This document shows positions 45,602-53,645 of a DNA stretch of 61,131 nucleotides, piece after piece; the stretch's first letter is position 1; each line of letters starts with the position of its first letter. The DNA is taken from assembly GCA_947089855.1 (NCBI GenBank), contig CAMUML010000022.1, forward strand, positions 1 through 61,131. Reading direction: 5' to 3'. The position numbers were made by a program, and so were the translations under genes. Source of the stretch: an uncultured Eubacterium sp. Lineage in GTDB: Bacteria; Bacillota; Clostridia; Lachnospirales; Lachnospiraceae. The notes under the pieces are model-generated. The model worked only from the letters and a program-made list of their open reading frames with translations. It did no database searches and was not told the origin of the DNA.

Positions 45602-46797
45602 TGCCCCCTATAATGCCTTGCGACTTTTTTTACTGCATGGATAACATCTTCTACATCCTGTCCATCCATCCTGGGATACAGCGGTACGCTCATAATCCCC
45701 CTGTATACTTCCTCCGCATTAGGGCACAGTCCTTCCTGATAGCCCAGCCGCCTGTAATATGGAAACCAGTACACCGGCACATAATGTACCTGGCACTGGA
45801 CGTTTTCAGCGCTCATTGCCTGAAAAAACTGGTTCCTGCTGCACGAAAGCTCTGCAAAATCCAGCCGTATAACATAAAGGTGCCTGCAAGTATCCGACTC
45901 CGGAATTTCCTTTTGTACCAAAATCCCAGGAACCCCCTGGAACGCCTGGTTGTACCGGTCCACAATTTCCTGCCGCCTAGCCTTAAAAAATTTCAGCTTT
46001 GACAGCTGGCTTAACAGCAGGGCTGCCTGGATGTCCGTCATCCGGTAGTTATACCCTAGGCACACCTGCTCATAATACCAGATGCCCTCATGCGGGGCCC
46101 CTTCCATCTGCCCTTCGTCATGGGTAATACCGTGTGTCCGGTATAAAACCAGTTTCTGGTACAGTTCTTTGCTGTTTGTCGTTACCGCCCCGCCTTCCCC
46201 AGCCGTAACTGTTTTTACGGGATGGAAGGAAAAACAGGTCAAATCCGCAAGTCCCCCTACCGGCTGCCCGCCATAGCCCGTCCCAATGGCATGGGCCGCA
46301 TCTTCAATCAAAACCAGGCTGTATTTCTTACAAATCTCCCTAATTTTATTGATTTCCACTGCCTGCCCCGTATAGTCAACGGCAATCACCGCTTTTGTCT
46401 TTTCTGTAATATGCGCTTCGATACTTTGTGGGTCAATATTATAGGTTTGTGGGTTAATATCCGCAAATACAGGCTTTGCACCGCAATACAAAATGCAATT
46501 GGCACTTGCTGCAAAGGTCAGCGGGGAAGTAACCACTTCATCCCCCGGGCCAATCCCTGCTGCCATACAGGCACAGTGCAGGGCCGCCGTGCCATTCGAT
46601 ACAGCAACTGCATACTTTGCTCCAGCCATACGCCCAAGCACCTTTTCCAATACTTCCACTTTTGGCCCACAGGTAAGGTAGTCGCTGCGTAGGGTATCTG
46701 CCACTGCGTCAATATCTTCTTCGCTGATCCACTGCCTGCCATAATATATTTTTTCAGACCTGACGGGGTTGCCGCCGTCAATTGCCAGTTTTTCCAT
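45598..46797 (-). CDS. pseC: UDP-4-keto-6-deoxy-sugar aminotransferase (PseC-like)
   Basis: A DegT/DnrJ/EryC1 aminotransferase whose PLP lysine is in CFSFHPVKTVTAGEGG, with the family segment AVSNGTAALHCACMAA. It aminates the 4-keto sugar made by PseB to the altrosamine derivative. The open frame extends to 46830, but ATG 46797 with AGGGG upstream gives MEKLAIDGGNP, the better N-terminus (399 residues). It overlaps the PseB gene by 20 bases, a sign of coupling. Confidence 0.9.
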   Translation of the reverse strand: MEKLAIDGGNPVRSEKIYYGRQWISEEDIDAVADTLRSDYLTCGPKVEVLEKVLGRMAGAKYAVAVSNGTAALHCACMAAGIGPGDEVVTSPLTFAASANCILYCGAKPVFADINPQTYNIDPQSIEAHITEKTKAVIAVDYTGQAVEINKIREICKKYSLVLIEDAAHAIGTGYGGQPVGGLADLTCFSFHPVKTVTAGEGGAVTTNSKELYQKLVLYRTHGITHDEGQMEGAPHEGIWYYEQVCLGYNYRMTDIQAALLLSQLSKLKFFKARRQEIVDRYNQAFQGVPGILVQKEIPESDTCRHLYVIRLDFAELSCSRNQFFQAMSAENVQCQVHYVPVYWFPYYRRLGYQEGLCPNAEEVYRGIMSVPLYPRMDGQDVEDVIHAVKKVARHYRGQ

Positions 46798-47821
46798 AAA
46801 CCCCTGTATCCTTCCTTGCACTGCCTCCATACTTATCCAAGTCTGTCCGTAATTTTTCCTGCAGCTGCTGAACCGTCAGCCATTCCAAATTTGTCCCGGA
46901 ACTATATTCAAATTCTGGCGTTACCAGCGTTCCTCCCGGAACGATATTGTTTTCACCCCACCAGTCATAGTGTGGATATATAATATAATGTTTTTCATAT
47001 TCATACGTATGAAGGGAATCTTCCCTAGTTACCATAACCTCATGCAGCTTTTCCCCCTCGCGGATGCCAACCTCCGGTTTTTCACACCCCGGCATCATTG
47101 CCTCCGCCAGATCCGTCACCTTAAAAGAAGGTATTTTGGAAATAAAGGTCTCCCCTCCGCGCGACTCTTCGAAAGCCTTAATAACCAGTTCGACACCCTG
47201 CTCCAAACTAATCCAAAAACGTGTCATCCTATGATCCGTAATTGGCAGCTTGCTGCCCCCTTTATCAATAATATCCTGAAAAAACGGGATAACACTTCCC
47301 CTGCTGCCTGCCACATTGCCATAACGTACAACCGCAAACCTTGTTCCATCTGCGCCCCCATAAGAATTCGCCGCACAAAACAATTTATCCGAAACAAGCT
47401 TTGTACCTCCATAAAGGTTGATGGGATTGACTGCTTTATCGGTACTTAATGCCACAACTTTCTTTACCCCAGCTGCAAGCGACGCATTGATCACATTCAT
47501 TGCCCCATTTACATTTGTTTTAATTGCTTCGTTTGGATTGTATTCACAAGCAGGCACTTGTTTTAAAGCAGCGGCATGAATGGCATAATCCACCCCGCGC
47601 ATCGCCATCCGCAACCTGTCTTCATCCCTGACATCCCCGATAAAAAAACGCAGGATACCTTCAAATTTTCGGTATTGGTTTTTCATTAAAAACTGTTTAT
47701 ATTCATCGCGGCTATAGATAATGATTTTCTTCGGCCGATAATGCCTTAAGGCAAACGCTACAAAATGGTGCCCGAAAGACCCGGTACCGCCCGTAACTAA
47801 AATTGTTTTATTGTTAAGCAT
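46778..47821 (-). CDS. pseB: UDP-GlcNAc 4,6-dehydratase, inverting (PseB-like)
   Basis: An SDR with the motif GGTGSFGHHF at about residues 11-20, the active-site stretch LSTDKAVNPINLYGGTK, and RYGNVAGSRGSVIPFF, which is typical of FlaA1/PseB. It produces UDP-4-keto-6-deoxy-L-idose-type sugar, the first step of pseudaminate synthesis. Its 347 residues match the family. Ribosome site AGGAG lies upstream of ATG 47821. Confidence 0.92.
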   Translation of the reverse strand: MLNNKTILVTGGTGSFGHHFVAFALRHYRPKKIIIYSRDEYKQFLMKNQYRKFEGILRFFIGDVRDEDRLRMAMRGVDYAIHAAALKQVPACEYNPNEAIKTNVNGAMNVINASLAAGVKKVVALSTDKAVNPINLYGGTKLVSDKLFCAANSYGGADGTRFAVVRYGNVAGSRGSVIPFFQDIIDKGGSKLPITDHRMTRFWISLEQGVELVIKAFEESRGGETFISKIPSFKVTDLAEAMMPGCEKPEVGIREGEKLHEVMVTREDSLHTYEYEKHYIIYPHYDWWGENNIVPGGTLVTPEFEYSSGTNLEWLTVQQLQEKLRTDLDKYGGSARKDTGVYGKTGN

Positions 47822-47867
47822 GGCTTTTTCTCCTCAAACATCCAACCTGCTTTTTGCGCAACTGTGT

Positions 47868-48677
47868 TTATGCCCGTTTTAAATAATATTGGATCTGCTT
47901 CTCACTATACGGATAAGCATCGATCAGGCTCCCCTTTGTGGCATTCCAGATTTTAACCTTTTCCCTCTTTGCGTACTGGTATAGCCTCCTATGCGCATCC
48001 GCACAAAAAGAATAGCAAAACAATTCATTTGCAAATGAAATCTCCTTTTGCGCAGGGCTATCCTGATAGCAATGTTTATCTGTCCGGAACGTAAAGGAAT
48101 TAAAATCACACCCCAACAGTATTATTTTTTGATACCCTATATAAAGTGCCGCCATAATCGCAAAGCAAACTACATTCCCCATAATTGGAAGGTTTTTGCA
48201 AAAATCTATCCTCTTTTTCGGATCAAAATACCCTTCCCACATAAACGCATAATACCTAGTTATCTCTTTGCTGATCCTTCGTTCCGCCTGTGCATAATAT
48301 TTCCCATTCAATAAAAAGACAGCATCTGGAAATGCATCCGCTGCATCGCGGATCAACCTGCCATCCGGGTTTTTATAATCCGTATCATCAATTATGCAAT
48401 AATAAGTAGGGCTGGCCTCCCCAGCATTTTTAAACCGGTAAAAACCATTGACCGCAATGGTATCCCCATTTATTTTGCTAAAATCTACATCCTTTAATGA
48501 CGGCCCAAGGCCAAGGATATAACAAACCTCGCTCTTTTTATGCCGCTTCATTTCCGCATTCCCTGCGATCACATTTTTATGTTCCAAATAAAACGGCAGC
48601 CTTTTTACTTTTACCGCAACCGACGCCAGATCGATCACAGCACGGTCAAATGCAAAAAGCGCATCAAATTTTCCCAT
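47868..48677 (-). CDS. GT42/DUF115-like protein, candidate nonulosonate transferase
   Basis: A 269-residue protein with the motif CYILGLGPSLKDVDFS near residue 52, an aromatic and acidic middle region, and IMGNVVCFAIMAALYIGYQK followed by LLGCDFNSF. This pattern recalls GT42 sialyltransferases (Cst-type) and the related DUF115/MptE-like fold. In a locus that makes a CMP-activated nonulosonate, a role as the transferase is attractive but unproven. A DUF115-type flagellin-glycan transferase is the alternative. GGAGG lies before ATG 48677. Confidence 0.6.
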   Translation of the reverse strand: MGKFDALFAFDRAVIDLASVAVKVKRLPFYLEHKNVIAGNAEMKRHKKSEVCYILGLGPSLKDVDFSKINGDTIAVNGFYRFKNAGEASPTYYCIIDDTDYKNPDGRLIRDAADAFPDAVFLLNGKYYAQAERRISKEITRYYAFMWEGYFDPKKRIDFCKNLPIMGNVVCFAIMAALYIGYQKIILLGCDFNSFTFRTDKHCYQDSPAQKEISFANELFCYSFCADAHRRLYQYAKREKVKIWNATKGSLIDAYPYSEKQIQYYLKRA

Positions 48678-48695
48678 AAGTACCCTCCAAAGCCC

Positions 48696-49367
48696 TCACT
48701 GCCCTTTGGCACGCACAGCCTCCGCCTTTTCTATGAAAACAGGGGCGTCGGCTATATACCTGCCAATACTGCCAAGGTTTTTTCCATGAAGTTCCCACCA
48801 ACGCGAATGTTCCAGCTTTTTTATGGTAGCATCGTCAAACCGTTTACGGATCAAACGTGCCGGAACCCCCCCCCATATTTCATATGGCCCAATATCTTTG
48901 GTAACCACAGAGCCAGCGCCGACCACCGCCCCATCCCCAATCTGGATGCCCGCCTTAACCACAGAATGGGCCCCAATCCATACATCATTTCCTATAACAG
49001 TCCTTTTATATGGACAAAACTCCTGTTTTGCAAAATGCTTATGCAATGGATTCCTCCCATTCAAAAAAACCGGCGATGTCGAGGCAAATGCCAACGGATG
49101 CCCCGCACTGCCAATATTGCAGTAAGAAGCAATCGAACAAAAAGCGCCAATCTTACACTGCGTAACCACCGTATGGCTACTGATATAGGTATACCTTCCA
49201 ACCGTAGTATCTACAACTGTACACCCATCCCAGACCGACGCAGTTTTGCTGATCCTGCTCCCCCTTACCGTAGCAGGGTTAAAGCAATTCCTAATACATT
49301 TACTAATCAAAAACCGCATATTAGATTTCCGTATAACCTTTAGAACCATCTTCCTATCAAATCCCAT
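48696..49367 (-). CDS. Hexapeptide-repeat O-acetyltransferase
   Basis: A left-handed beta-helix acetyltransferase with [17 protein letters not shown] and [20 protein letters not shown], as in CatB-type enzymes. The open frame runs to 49478 and overlaps the GT2; ATG 49367 leaves 44 bases of gap and is the more plausible start (223 residues). A nine-G tract at about codon 164 (48866-48874, coding for the GGVP region) could truncate the C-terminal helix by slippage. Confidence 0.8.
   Translation of the reverse strand: MGFDRKMVLKVIRKSNMRFLISKCIRNCFNPATVRGSRISKTASVWDGCTVVDTTVGRYTYISSHTVVTQCKIGAFCSIASYCNIGSAGHPLAFASTSPVFLNGRNPLHKHFAKQEFCPYKRTVIGNDVWIGAHSVVKAGIQIGDGAVVGAGSVVTKDIGPYEIWGGVPARLIRKRFDDATIKKLEHSRWWELHGKNLGSIGRYIADAPVFIEKAEAVRAKGQ
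48866..48874 (-). repeat. Homopolymer C9 in the acetyltransferase gene
   Basis: Nine consecutive C on the plus strand at about codon 164 of the gene starting at 49367. Candidate slippage site. Confidence 0.9.
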
Positions 49368-49410
49368 AACAAACCCTACCATCCATCCCGCAGCCTTCCT
49401 TACACAAGGG

Positions 49411-50427
49411 TCACCCCAAAAGCAACTTCGCTGCCTCCATTGCAATGCATTCCAGCAAGTAAAACGGGCTGTACCCATTCCTCTTGTATGCCCGGTACCG
49501 GTCCCTTATCCGCCGAAAGCACATCGTAACATCCTTTTTGTTGCTAATGCCGCCCATCGAAAAGTTTGCTAATACCCGGTTTACCACCCTTATATTTTTC
49601 CTTGCCTTTTTCACACGCAAAAAAAACTCAAAATCGTCATGGATCCCCTCGCACAGAAAACCTCCAAGTTCCTGATAAAGCCCCTTGTACACAAAACTAG
49701 CCGGATGGTTCCAATGGCGGCTTGTCGGAAAATACCCGGCACGCGAATGCTTCACAGCCACATGCCCATCCGCATGGACCAAACGCACATCTGCATAAAA
49801 GTAGTCAAACGGCCTGCGCACATACTCCTTAGCCACCGCTTCAACCGCATCTTTTTCATACCAATCTCCAGCATTGATAAAACCAATAATTTTCCCACAG
49901 GCCAGCTGTATCCCTTTATTCATAGCATCATAAATCCCCTGGTCCGGCTCCGAACAGACCGTATACTTGATCCCACGGGCTTGGAACAAACCCTTATACG
50001 CTTTTGCAACATCCACCGTCCCATCCGCAGATGCCCCATCCACAACCAGGTATTCAAAACAATCAGCCGTTTGGTTTAAAACAGAATCCATTGTCTTGCC
50101 AATCACATCGCGGCTATTGCGGCAAACCGTAATAACTGTAACCAACGTATCTGTTTCCGGTACACAAGCCCTGCGCCCGTCCGCCTCTGTTTTCGCCCGG
50201 ATAACAGCCTTACGGGCCCCGTCATCTACCGCCCGCTTACGTTTCCTAGCACATGTTTGAAAAATACTTTCTGTCAAATGTGTAACACAATTTGCAGTGG
50301 ATTTACGCCAAAAAAACGTTCCAGCAGCGTCTTTACCAGCCCCATAGTCCTTCCCTGCCAATTCTTGCCCATACCAAATGCCTGCCACTTTATATCTAAC
50401 ACCGCCCATCCGAAAATGCCGCAGCAC
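49411..50427 (-). CDS. GT2-family glycosyltransferase (start uncertain)
   Basis: The recognisable GT-A fold starts at about residue 90 ([18 protein letters not shown]) and includes [12 protein letters not shown] and [12 protein letters not shown], so it is a GT2 inverting transferase. The first ~90 residues are unlike GT2 proteins and overlap the wzz-like gene's 3' end by 32 bases, so the true start is unclear; a downstream TTG or GTG is possible. It is the first transferase of locus B after the wzz-like gene. Confidence 0.75.
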   Translation of the reverse strand: MLRHFRMGGVRYKVAGIWYGQELAGKDYGAGKDAAGTFFWRKSTANCVTHLTESIFQTCARKRKRAVDDGARKAVIRAKTEADGRRACVPETDTLVTVITVCRNSRDVIGKTMDSVLNQTADCFEYLVVDGASADGTVDVAKAYKGLFQARGIKYTVCSEPDQGIYDAMNKGIQLACGKIIGFINAGDWYEKDAVEAVAKEYVRRPFDYFYADVRLVHADGHVAVKHSRAGYFPTSRHWNHPASFVYKGLYQELGGFLCEGIHDDFEFFLRVKKARKNIRVVNRVLANFSMGGISNKKDVTMCFRRIRDRYRAYKRNGYSPFYLLECIAMEAAKLLLG

Positions 50428-51844
50428 CCATTACAGATATGCCGCTTTCCAAATAAAAGCCCATAGCATCATCCACCATCCGGTGCGTTGTTGTACCAAA
50501 CCGGCACACCACCAGCACATTGCCAGTTTCCACCAGCCCGTCCCACATCGCAGTATCCATCCCCATATTTTCAACAATTGCCATATCCACCCCACTGCCT
50601 TTTAGCTGCTCCGCAATGGATTCCAGGCACTTTTTCTCCTGCCCTTCAAAAGAAAAATCAGACACTGCGTAAAACGATGTTATCCCATGTGCCTTGCAAA
50701 ACAGCCGGATACGCATTAACAGCTGCCCCTGCTGAACCGCCGGCATCCTTTTTCCGCTTTTCTTTGCACTGCCTTTTGCCCCGCAGCCTTGCATCGGGAT
50801 ATCCCCGTAAAACGGAAAAACATACAGCCGCTTCATTTCCTCCGCACTTTTTACCAAATCACTAAAAAGGTACCTGCATACAAACATACCGCCGTATAAA
50901 AAAATACCTGCCGCAAACCCCAAAACCATGTATTTTATAACCGTCCCAAATCCTGCAGAGCCCCCTATATCCTCCGTTTCCTCTTCTTTCGCTTCCACGT
51001 CGGCCGCGTCCCTATACTGAACCATCTGGGCTTTGGTAAAAGCTCCAGTCATTGCTTCCAAGTTTGCCTGGTTTGCAGAAAGCTGCGCCTTCTTATCATG
51101 CTGTTGTGCCTGCAAACCGCTGTCGATTGCCACACTTTCCACACAGCTTACCAAAGCCAGCTTATGGCTGCCTGCCTGCTTTTTGACCTTCGCTGAATAC
51201 CCCTCCAGCACCTTTTGCATATCCAGCGACATCTGCTGTGCAGATTCCGCATCTTTCCCCGTCACTTCTACGTAAAACAGGGACTCCGAAAGCAGGCTGC
51301 TGTCTGCCGGGCCATCCACAACCACTTGATAAGGGGAACTATATGTTTTCTGGTATGCCGTTATCAGCTCGGCCAAATAGCTTCGATCCACTTTCGCCCA
51401 ACTTCCGCCAGCTTTTTTCAAATCAGCAGCTGCCCCGCCATTTCCTATAAAATTCAGATAGCTTTCCGTAATTTTGGGAAGCTCCTGCCGTTTCGCATGG
51501 TCAATACTATAAAGCATTAAAAACTTCTCTTTATGATACGCATCCACCTGCATCAATACCGAATGGTCCAAATACGCTTCCAAGCTGCTGTTCTCCTTTG
51601 CAAGCTGCACAGCATCCAAAACAGCCCGTTCTTCTTCCACCGTCAACTCCAGCCCTTCTTGACTATCCAGCCTTTCCGCCTCCTTGCTGCCTGCAGCCTT
51701 TAGCCATCCACATCCGCCTAATGCCACAGCGCAGGCCAACGCACAGGCAGCCGCCTGCTTCCATTTCCCGCACAGCTTGCGCATCAAATCCGTCAGGTCA
51801 ACCTCTAATTCTTGCGTCCTCTTCCAAGGGTACTGCTTATCCAT
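50396..51844 (-). CDS. Wzz-like chain-length protein with a degenerate BY-kinase domain
   Basis: This paralogue of 23871-25301 has a membrane segment after the charged N-terminus, a long external helical region, a second membrane segment around residue 305 and a C-terminal domain of ~110 residues with VLVVCRFGTTTHRMVDDAM and SVMGAAAF. No Walker A motif is present, so it is probably not an active kinase. Start ATG 51844 (MDKQYPWKRT) is chosen because it matches the paralogue; the open frame reaches 51901. Together with the XRE gene it forms the conserved opening module of each locus. Confidence 0.8.
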   Translation of the reverse strand: MDKQYPWKRTQELEVDLTDLMRKLCGKWKQAAACALACAVALGGCGWLKAAGSKEAERLDSQEGLELTVEEERAVLDAVQLAKENSSLEAYLDHSVLMQVDAYHKEKFLMLYSIDHAKRQELPKITESYLNFIGNGGAAADLKKAGGSWAKVDRSYLAELITAYQKTYSSPYQVVVDGPADSSLLSESLFYVEVTGKDAESAQQMSLDMQKVLEGYSAKVKKQAGSHKLALVSCVESVAIDSGLQAQQHDKKAQLSANQANLEAMTGAFTKAQMVQYRDAADVEAKEEETEDIGGSAGFGTVIKYMVLGFAAGIFLYGGMFVCRYLFSDLVKSAEEMKRLYVFPFYGDIPMQGCGAKGSAKKSGKRMPAVQQGQLLMRIRLFCKAHGITSFYAVSDFSFEGQEKKCLESIAEQLKGSGVDMAIVENMGMDTAMWDGLVETGNVLVVCRFGTTTHRMVDDAMGFYLESGISVMGAAAFSDGRC

Positions 51845-51900
51845 CCCGATTTCTATCCTTTCATCCAGCCTGGCAGCCAGTATGTAGCCAGCTACCTGCA

Positions 51901-52278
51901 CTATGCTTCATTTAAAATCTCAGCCACTGACTTCATAATACGTACATACATCGCATAACTGTCAGCCTGTTCCCCATCTGCCCTGCACCGCCTTTTGCCC
52001 GCGCCTTTTCCTGCACTTCCCCACATATCCAGTACAGCCGCAGACTGGCCTGCTTCGCCCCAAAGCAGTTCATCAGCCCCAACATCCAGCGCACTGCAGA
52101 TACCCGCAAACGTTTCCATACTCATAACCCTGCTTCCACGTTCAATATGTCCTAAAAAAGACATACTGATCCCGCACTTTTTTGCCAGCTCCTCCTGCGA
52201 CCATCCCTTGGCCTTCCTGACCTGGCGTATCCGCATCCCAATCTTGCTATAATCCAATTCCCGCATACCCTTATCCAT
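51901..52278 (-). CDS. XRE-family regulator, first gene of locus B
   Basis: A 125-residue Cro/C1-type regulator (helix-turn-helix in IRQVRKAKGWSQEELAKKCG and SFLGHIERG) with the same C-terminal tail as the locus A copy (YAMYVRIMKSVAEILNEA). It lies just downstream of the invertible segment B and its leader. AGAGG precedes ATG 52278 by eight bases. It probably regulates the operon, in cis or across loci. Confidence 0.88.
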   Translation of the reverse strand: MDKGMRELDYSKIGMRIRQVRKAKGWSQEELAKKCGISMSFLGHIERGSRVMSMETFAGICSALDVGADELLWGEAGQSAAVLDMWGSAGKGAGKRRCRADGEQADSYAMYVRIMKSVAEILNEA

Positions 52279-52339
52279 CCCCTATACCTCTTGTGGCCAT
52301 ACGCTATATCATTTCTTTCAGGGCAGCCCTTACTGCAAA

Positions 52340-52356
52340 ACTGCATGAATAGCAGT
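52340..52356 (-). promoter_or_regulatory. Leader hairpin of locus B
   Basis: ACTGC and GCAGT enclose a 7-base loop in the leader, followed on the minus strand by TTTT. The same 17-base hairpin survives at 2071-2087 in the scar, so it is conserved between loci. It could be an attenuator or a binding site for a NusG-like antiterminator. Confidence 0.55.
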
Positions 52357-52393
52357 ATTTTACTGCCGGCCTATACAACTACTATCTATCTTG

Positions 52394-52420
52394 CATAACA
52401 TTTTCTATCATATTGTTATG
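52394..52420 (+). repeat. Inverted repeat B, operon-proximal recombination site
   Basis: Left arm CATAACATTTT, spacer CTATCA, right arm ending TGTTATG. Its inverted partner is at 52692-52718. Confidence 0.85.
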
Positions 52421-52654
52421 GCCAAACGCACCATAAAAAAGCCCCGGATGCCTTGATTTATAAGGGTTTGTACAAAATAGAGCCAAAAACTGGCACATGT
52501 GTTTTGGTGCATTTTCCCACTTTTGCTTCCAATTACGGGATTGTTTTGTATTATTTGTGTTTTTGAAAATTTTGTAGATTTTATACAAAAAAAGATACTA
52601 AAATGTATAAATAGAATACAAATATTGGAAAAATAGACAATTTTTTCTTTAGGC

Positions 52655-52683
52655 TTGCAAAAAACGTCCGATTGATATAGAAT
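52655..52683 (+). promoter_or_regulatory. Promoter inside invertible segment B
   Basis: TTGCAA (52655-52660), a 17-base spacer and TAGAAT (52678-52683), at the same offsets as in segment A. In this assembly it reads toward a terminator; after inversion it would read into the XRE gene. Confidence 0.8.
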
Positions 52684-52691
52684 ATTTTTCA

Positions 52692-52718
52692 GATAACAAA
52701 ATGATAGAAAATGTTATC
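52692..52718 (-). repeat. Inverted repeat B, distal recombination site
   Basis: The inverted partner of 52394-52420. Read on the minus strand: left arm GATAACATTTT, spacer CTATCA, right arm ending TGTTATC. One internal mismatch plus the outer base pair. Confidence 0.85.
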
Positions 52719-52828
52719 TATAGGAAATTATATTGTTTTAATAAATAATAAAATAATCCGCATAATTTTACCAACTTCCTATCATGCGAATATGAAGTGA
52801 AACAAAACGGGCATAGCCCGCATCAATT

Positions 52829-52872
52829 CCCCTGACCCCCTCAATCTTGAGGGGAACCGGGGCTTTTCTTTT
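52829..52872 (+). terminator. Rightward intrinsic terminator beyond segment B
   Basis: A GC-rich nested hairpin: CCCCTCAA (52837-52844) pairs with TTGAGGGG (52847-52854), and an outer CCCC/GGGG pair extends it. TTTTCTTTTT follows. It would stop transcripts from promoter B when it points right. No plus-strand gene lies between the promoter and this terminator. Confidence 0.8.
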
Positions 52873-52953
52873 TCCTAAACTTACTTCCTAATACTGCCTT
52901 ATCCAAAAAACAAATCCGCTGCCTTTCTGCCTGTGCTTGCAGGCTCTTTTTTC

Positions 52954-53272
52954 CTAATCCTTCCATTTATAACGTATTTTGTAATTGCAATGCATTCTAT
53001 AATCCAGATAACCCTCTTTTTGCAGCCTTCCTATCACAATGTAAGGCATAACATTCTGTGATTTTGCATATTTCTTAATCATTTCAATAGAAAAGTCGCC
53101 CTCTTCAATAAATGCATCGTAACTTTCCGCAGATAAAAGCATATTCCTGGCAAACAGATCTGCTGCCCTTTCTTTATCCTGATCACTGCCATCGTCTATG
53201 AACCTTGCCGTCCTTCCTATATCGCCATTGACAATATATATACCATCATCTTTCCGGGAAATATATCCCTAT
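52954..53272 (-). pseudogene. Remnant of an ImmA/IrrE-type metallopeptidase gene
   Basis: The last ~100 codons of an open frame encode RAADLFARNMLL, followed by SIEMIKKYAKSQ and IVIGRLQKEGYLDY, the pattern of the C-terminal part of ImmA/IrrE-type (HigA-linked) proteins. No HExxH metal-binding motif is in frame, and the frame is closed by a stop at about 53273. It is therefore a truncated relic. Its former partner is not seen. Confidence 0.65.
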
Positions 53273-53645
53273 ACCGGTGCGCACCTAAACCAGCCTAGCC
53301 AAAAACTTAACCGCGCCATTCCAAAAGACACAATTTCCTATAAAGGAAACAAAGAGCGCCCTGGTTATCCAGGACGCTCCTGTTTCGACCGATCCAGTTT
53401 ACCAGCAGAACGGACGAACTACGGTGGATATATACTTTTCCCAACCTGCACCTATTCCGCTGCATGCCGTTTTGCCTCAAACGAGCCGCCGCCAATATGT
53501 AATAGGGCGAGTCTCAAAACTTACTCAGGATGATAAAATTGCTGCTGTCCAGAGCCAGACGATCCCGGTCGGCACCAAAGGGCTTGCTCGTTTACGGCTA
53601 GGGGATTGGCTTCTTCCTTATCGCTCCCCTGACACACAGGACACG
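53273..53645. other. Gap left of the flavin oxidoreductase gene
   Basis: No gene recognised. A terminator-like hairpin lies at 53354-53379. A long plus-strand frame crosses 53424-53999 but runs antisense into the oxidoreductase gene and matches nothing I know. Confidence 0.4.
53354..53379 (-). terminator. Intrinsic terminator downstream of the oxidoreductase gene
   Basis: GAGCGCCCTGG and CCAGGACGCTC form an 11-bp stem with one mismatch and a TTAT loop. On the minus strand TTTGTTT follows. It lies about 270 bases beyond the gene's stop. Confidence 0.7.

Larger units (their letters stand above)
52394..52718. other. Invertible promoter segment B (325 bp, OFF orientation)
   Basis: Bounded by 27-bp inverted repeats at 52394-52420 and 52692-52718, which match at 24 of the central 25 positions when one is reverse-complemented. 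The spacer is CTATCA, unlike ATAACA in segment A. Inside, TTGCAA-N17-TAGAAT points right, away from the locus B genes. The block GCCTTGATTTATAAGGGTTT occurs at the same offset (56) as in segment A. A rightward transcript would meet the terminator at 52829-52872. Confidence 0.85.
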
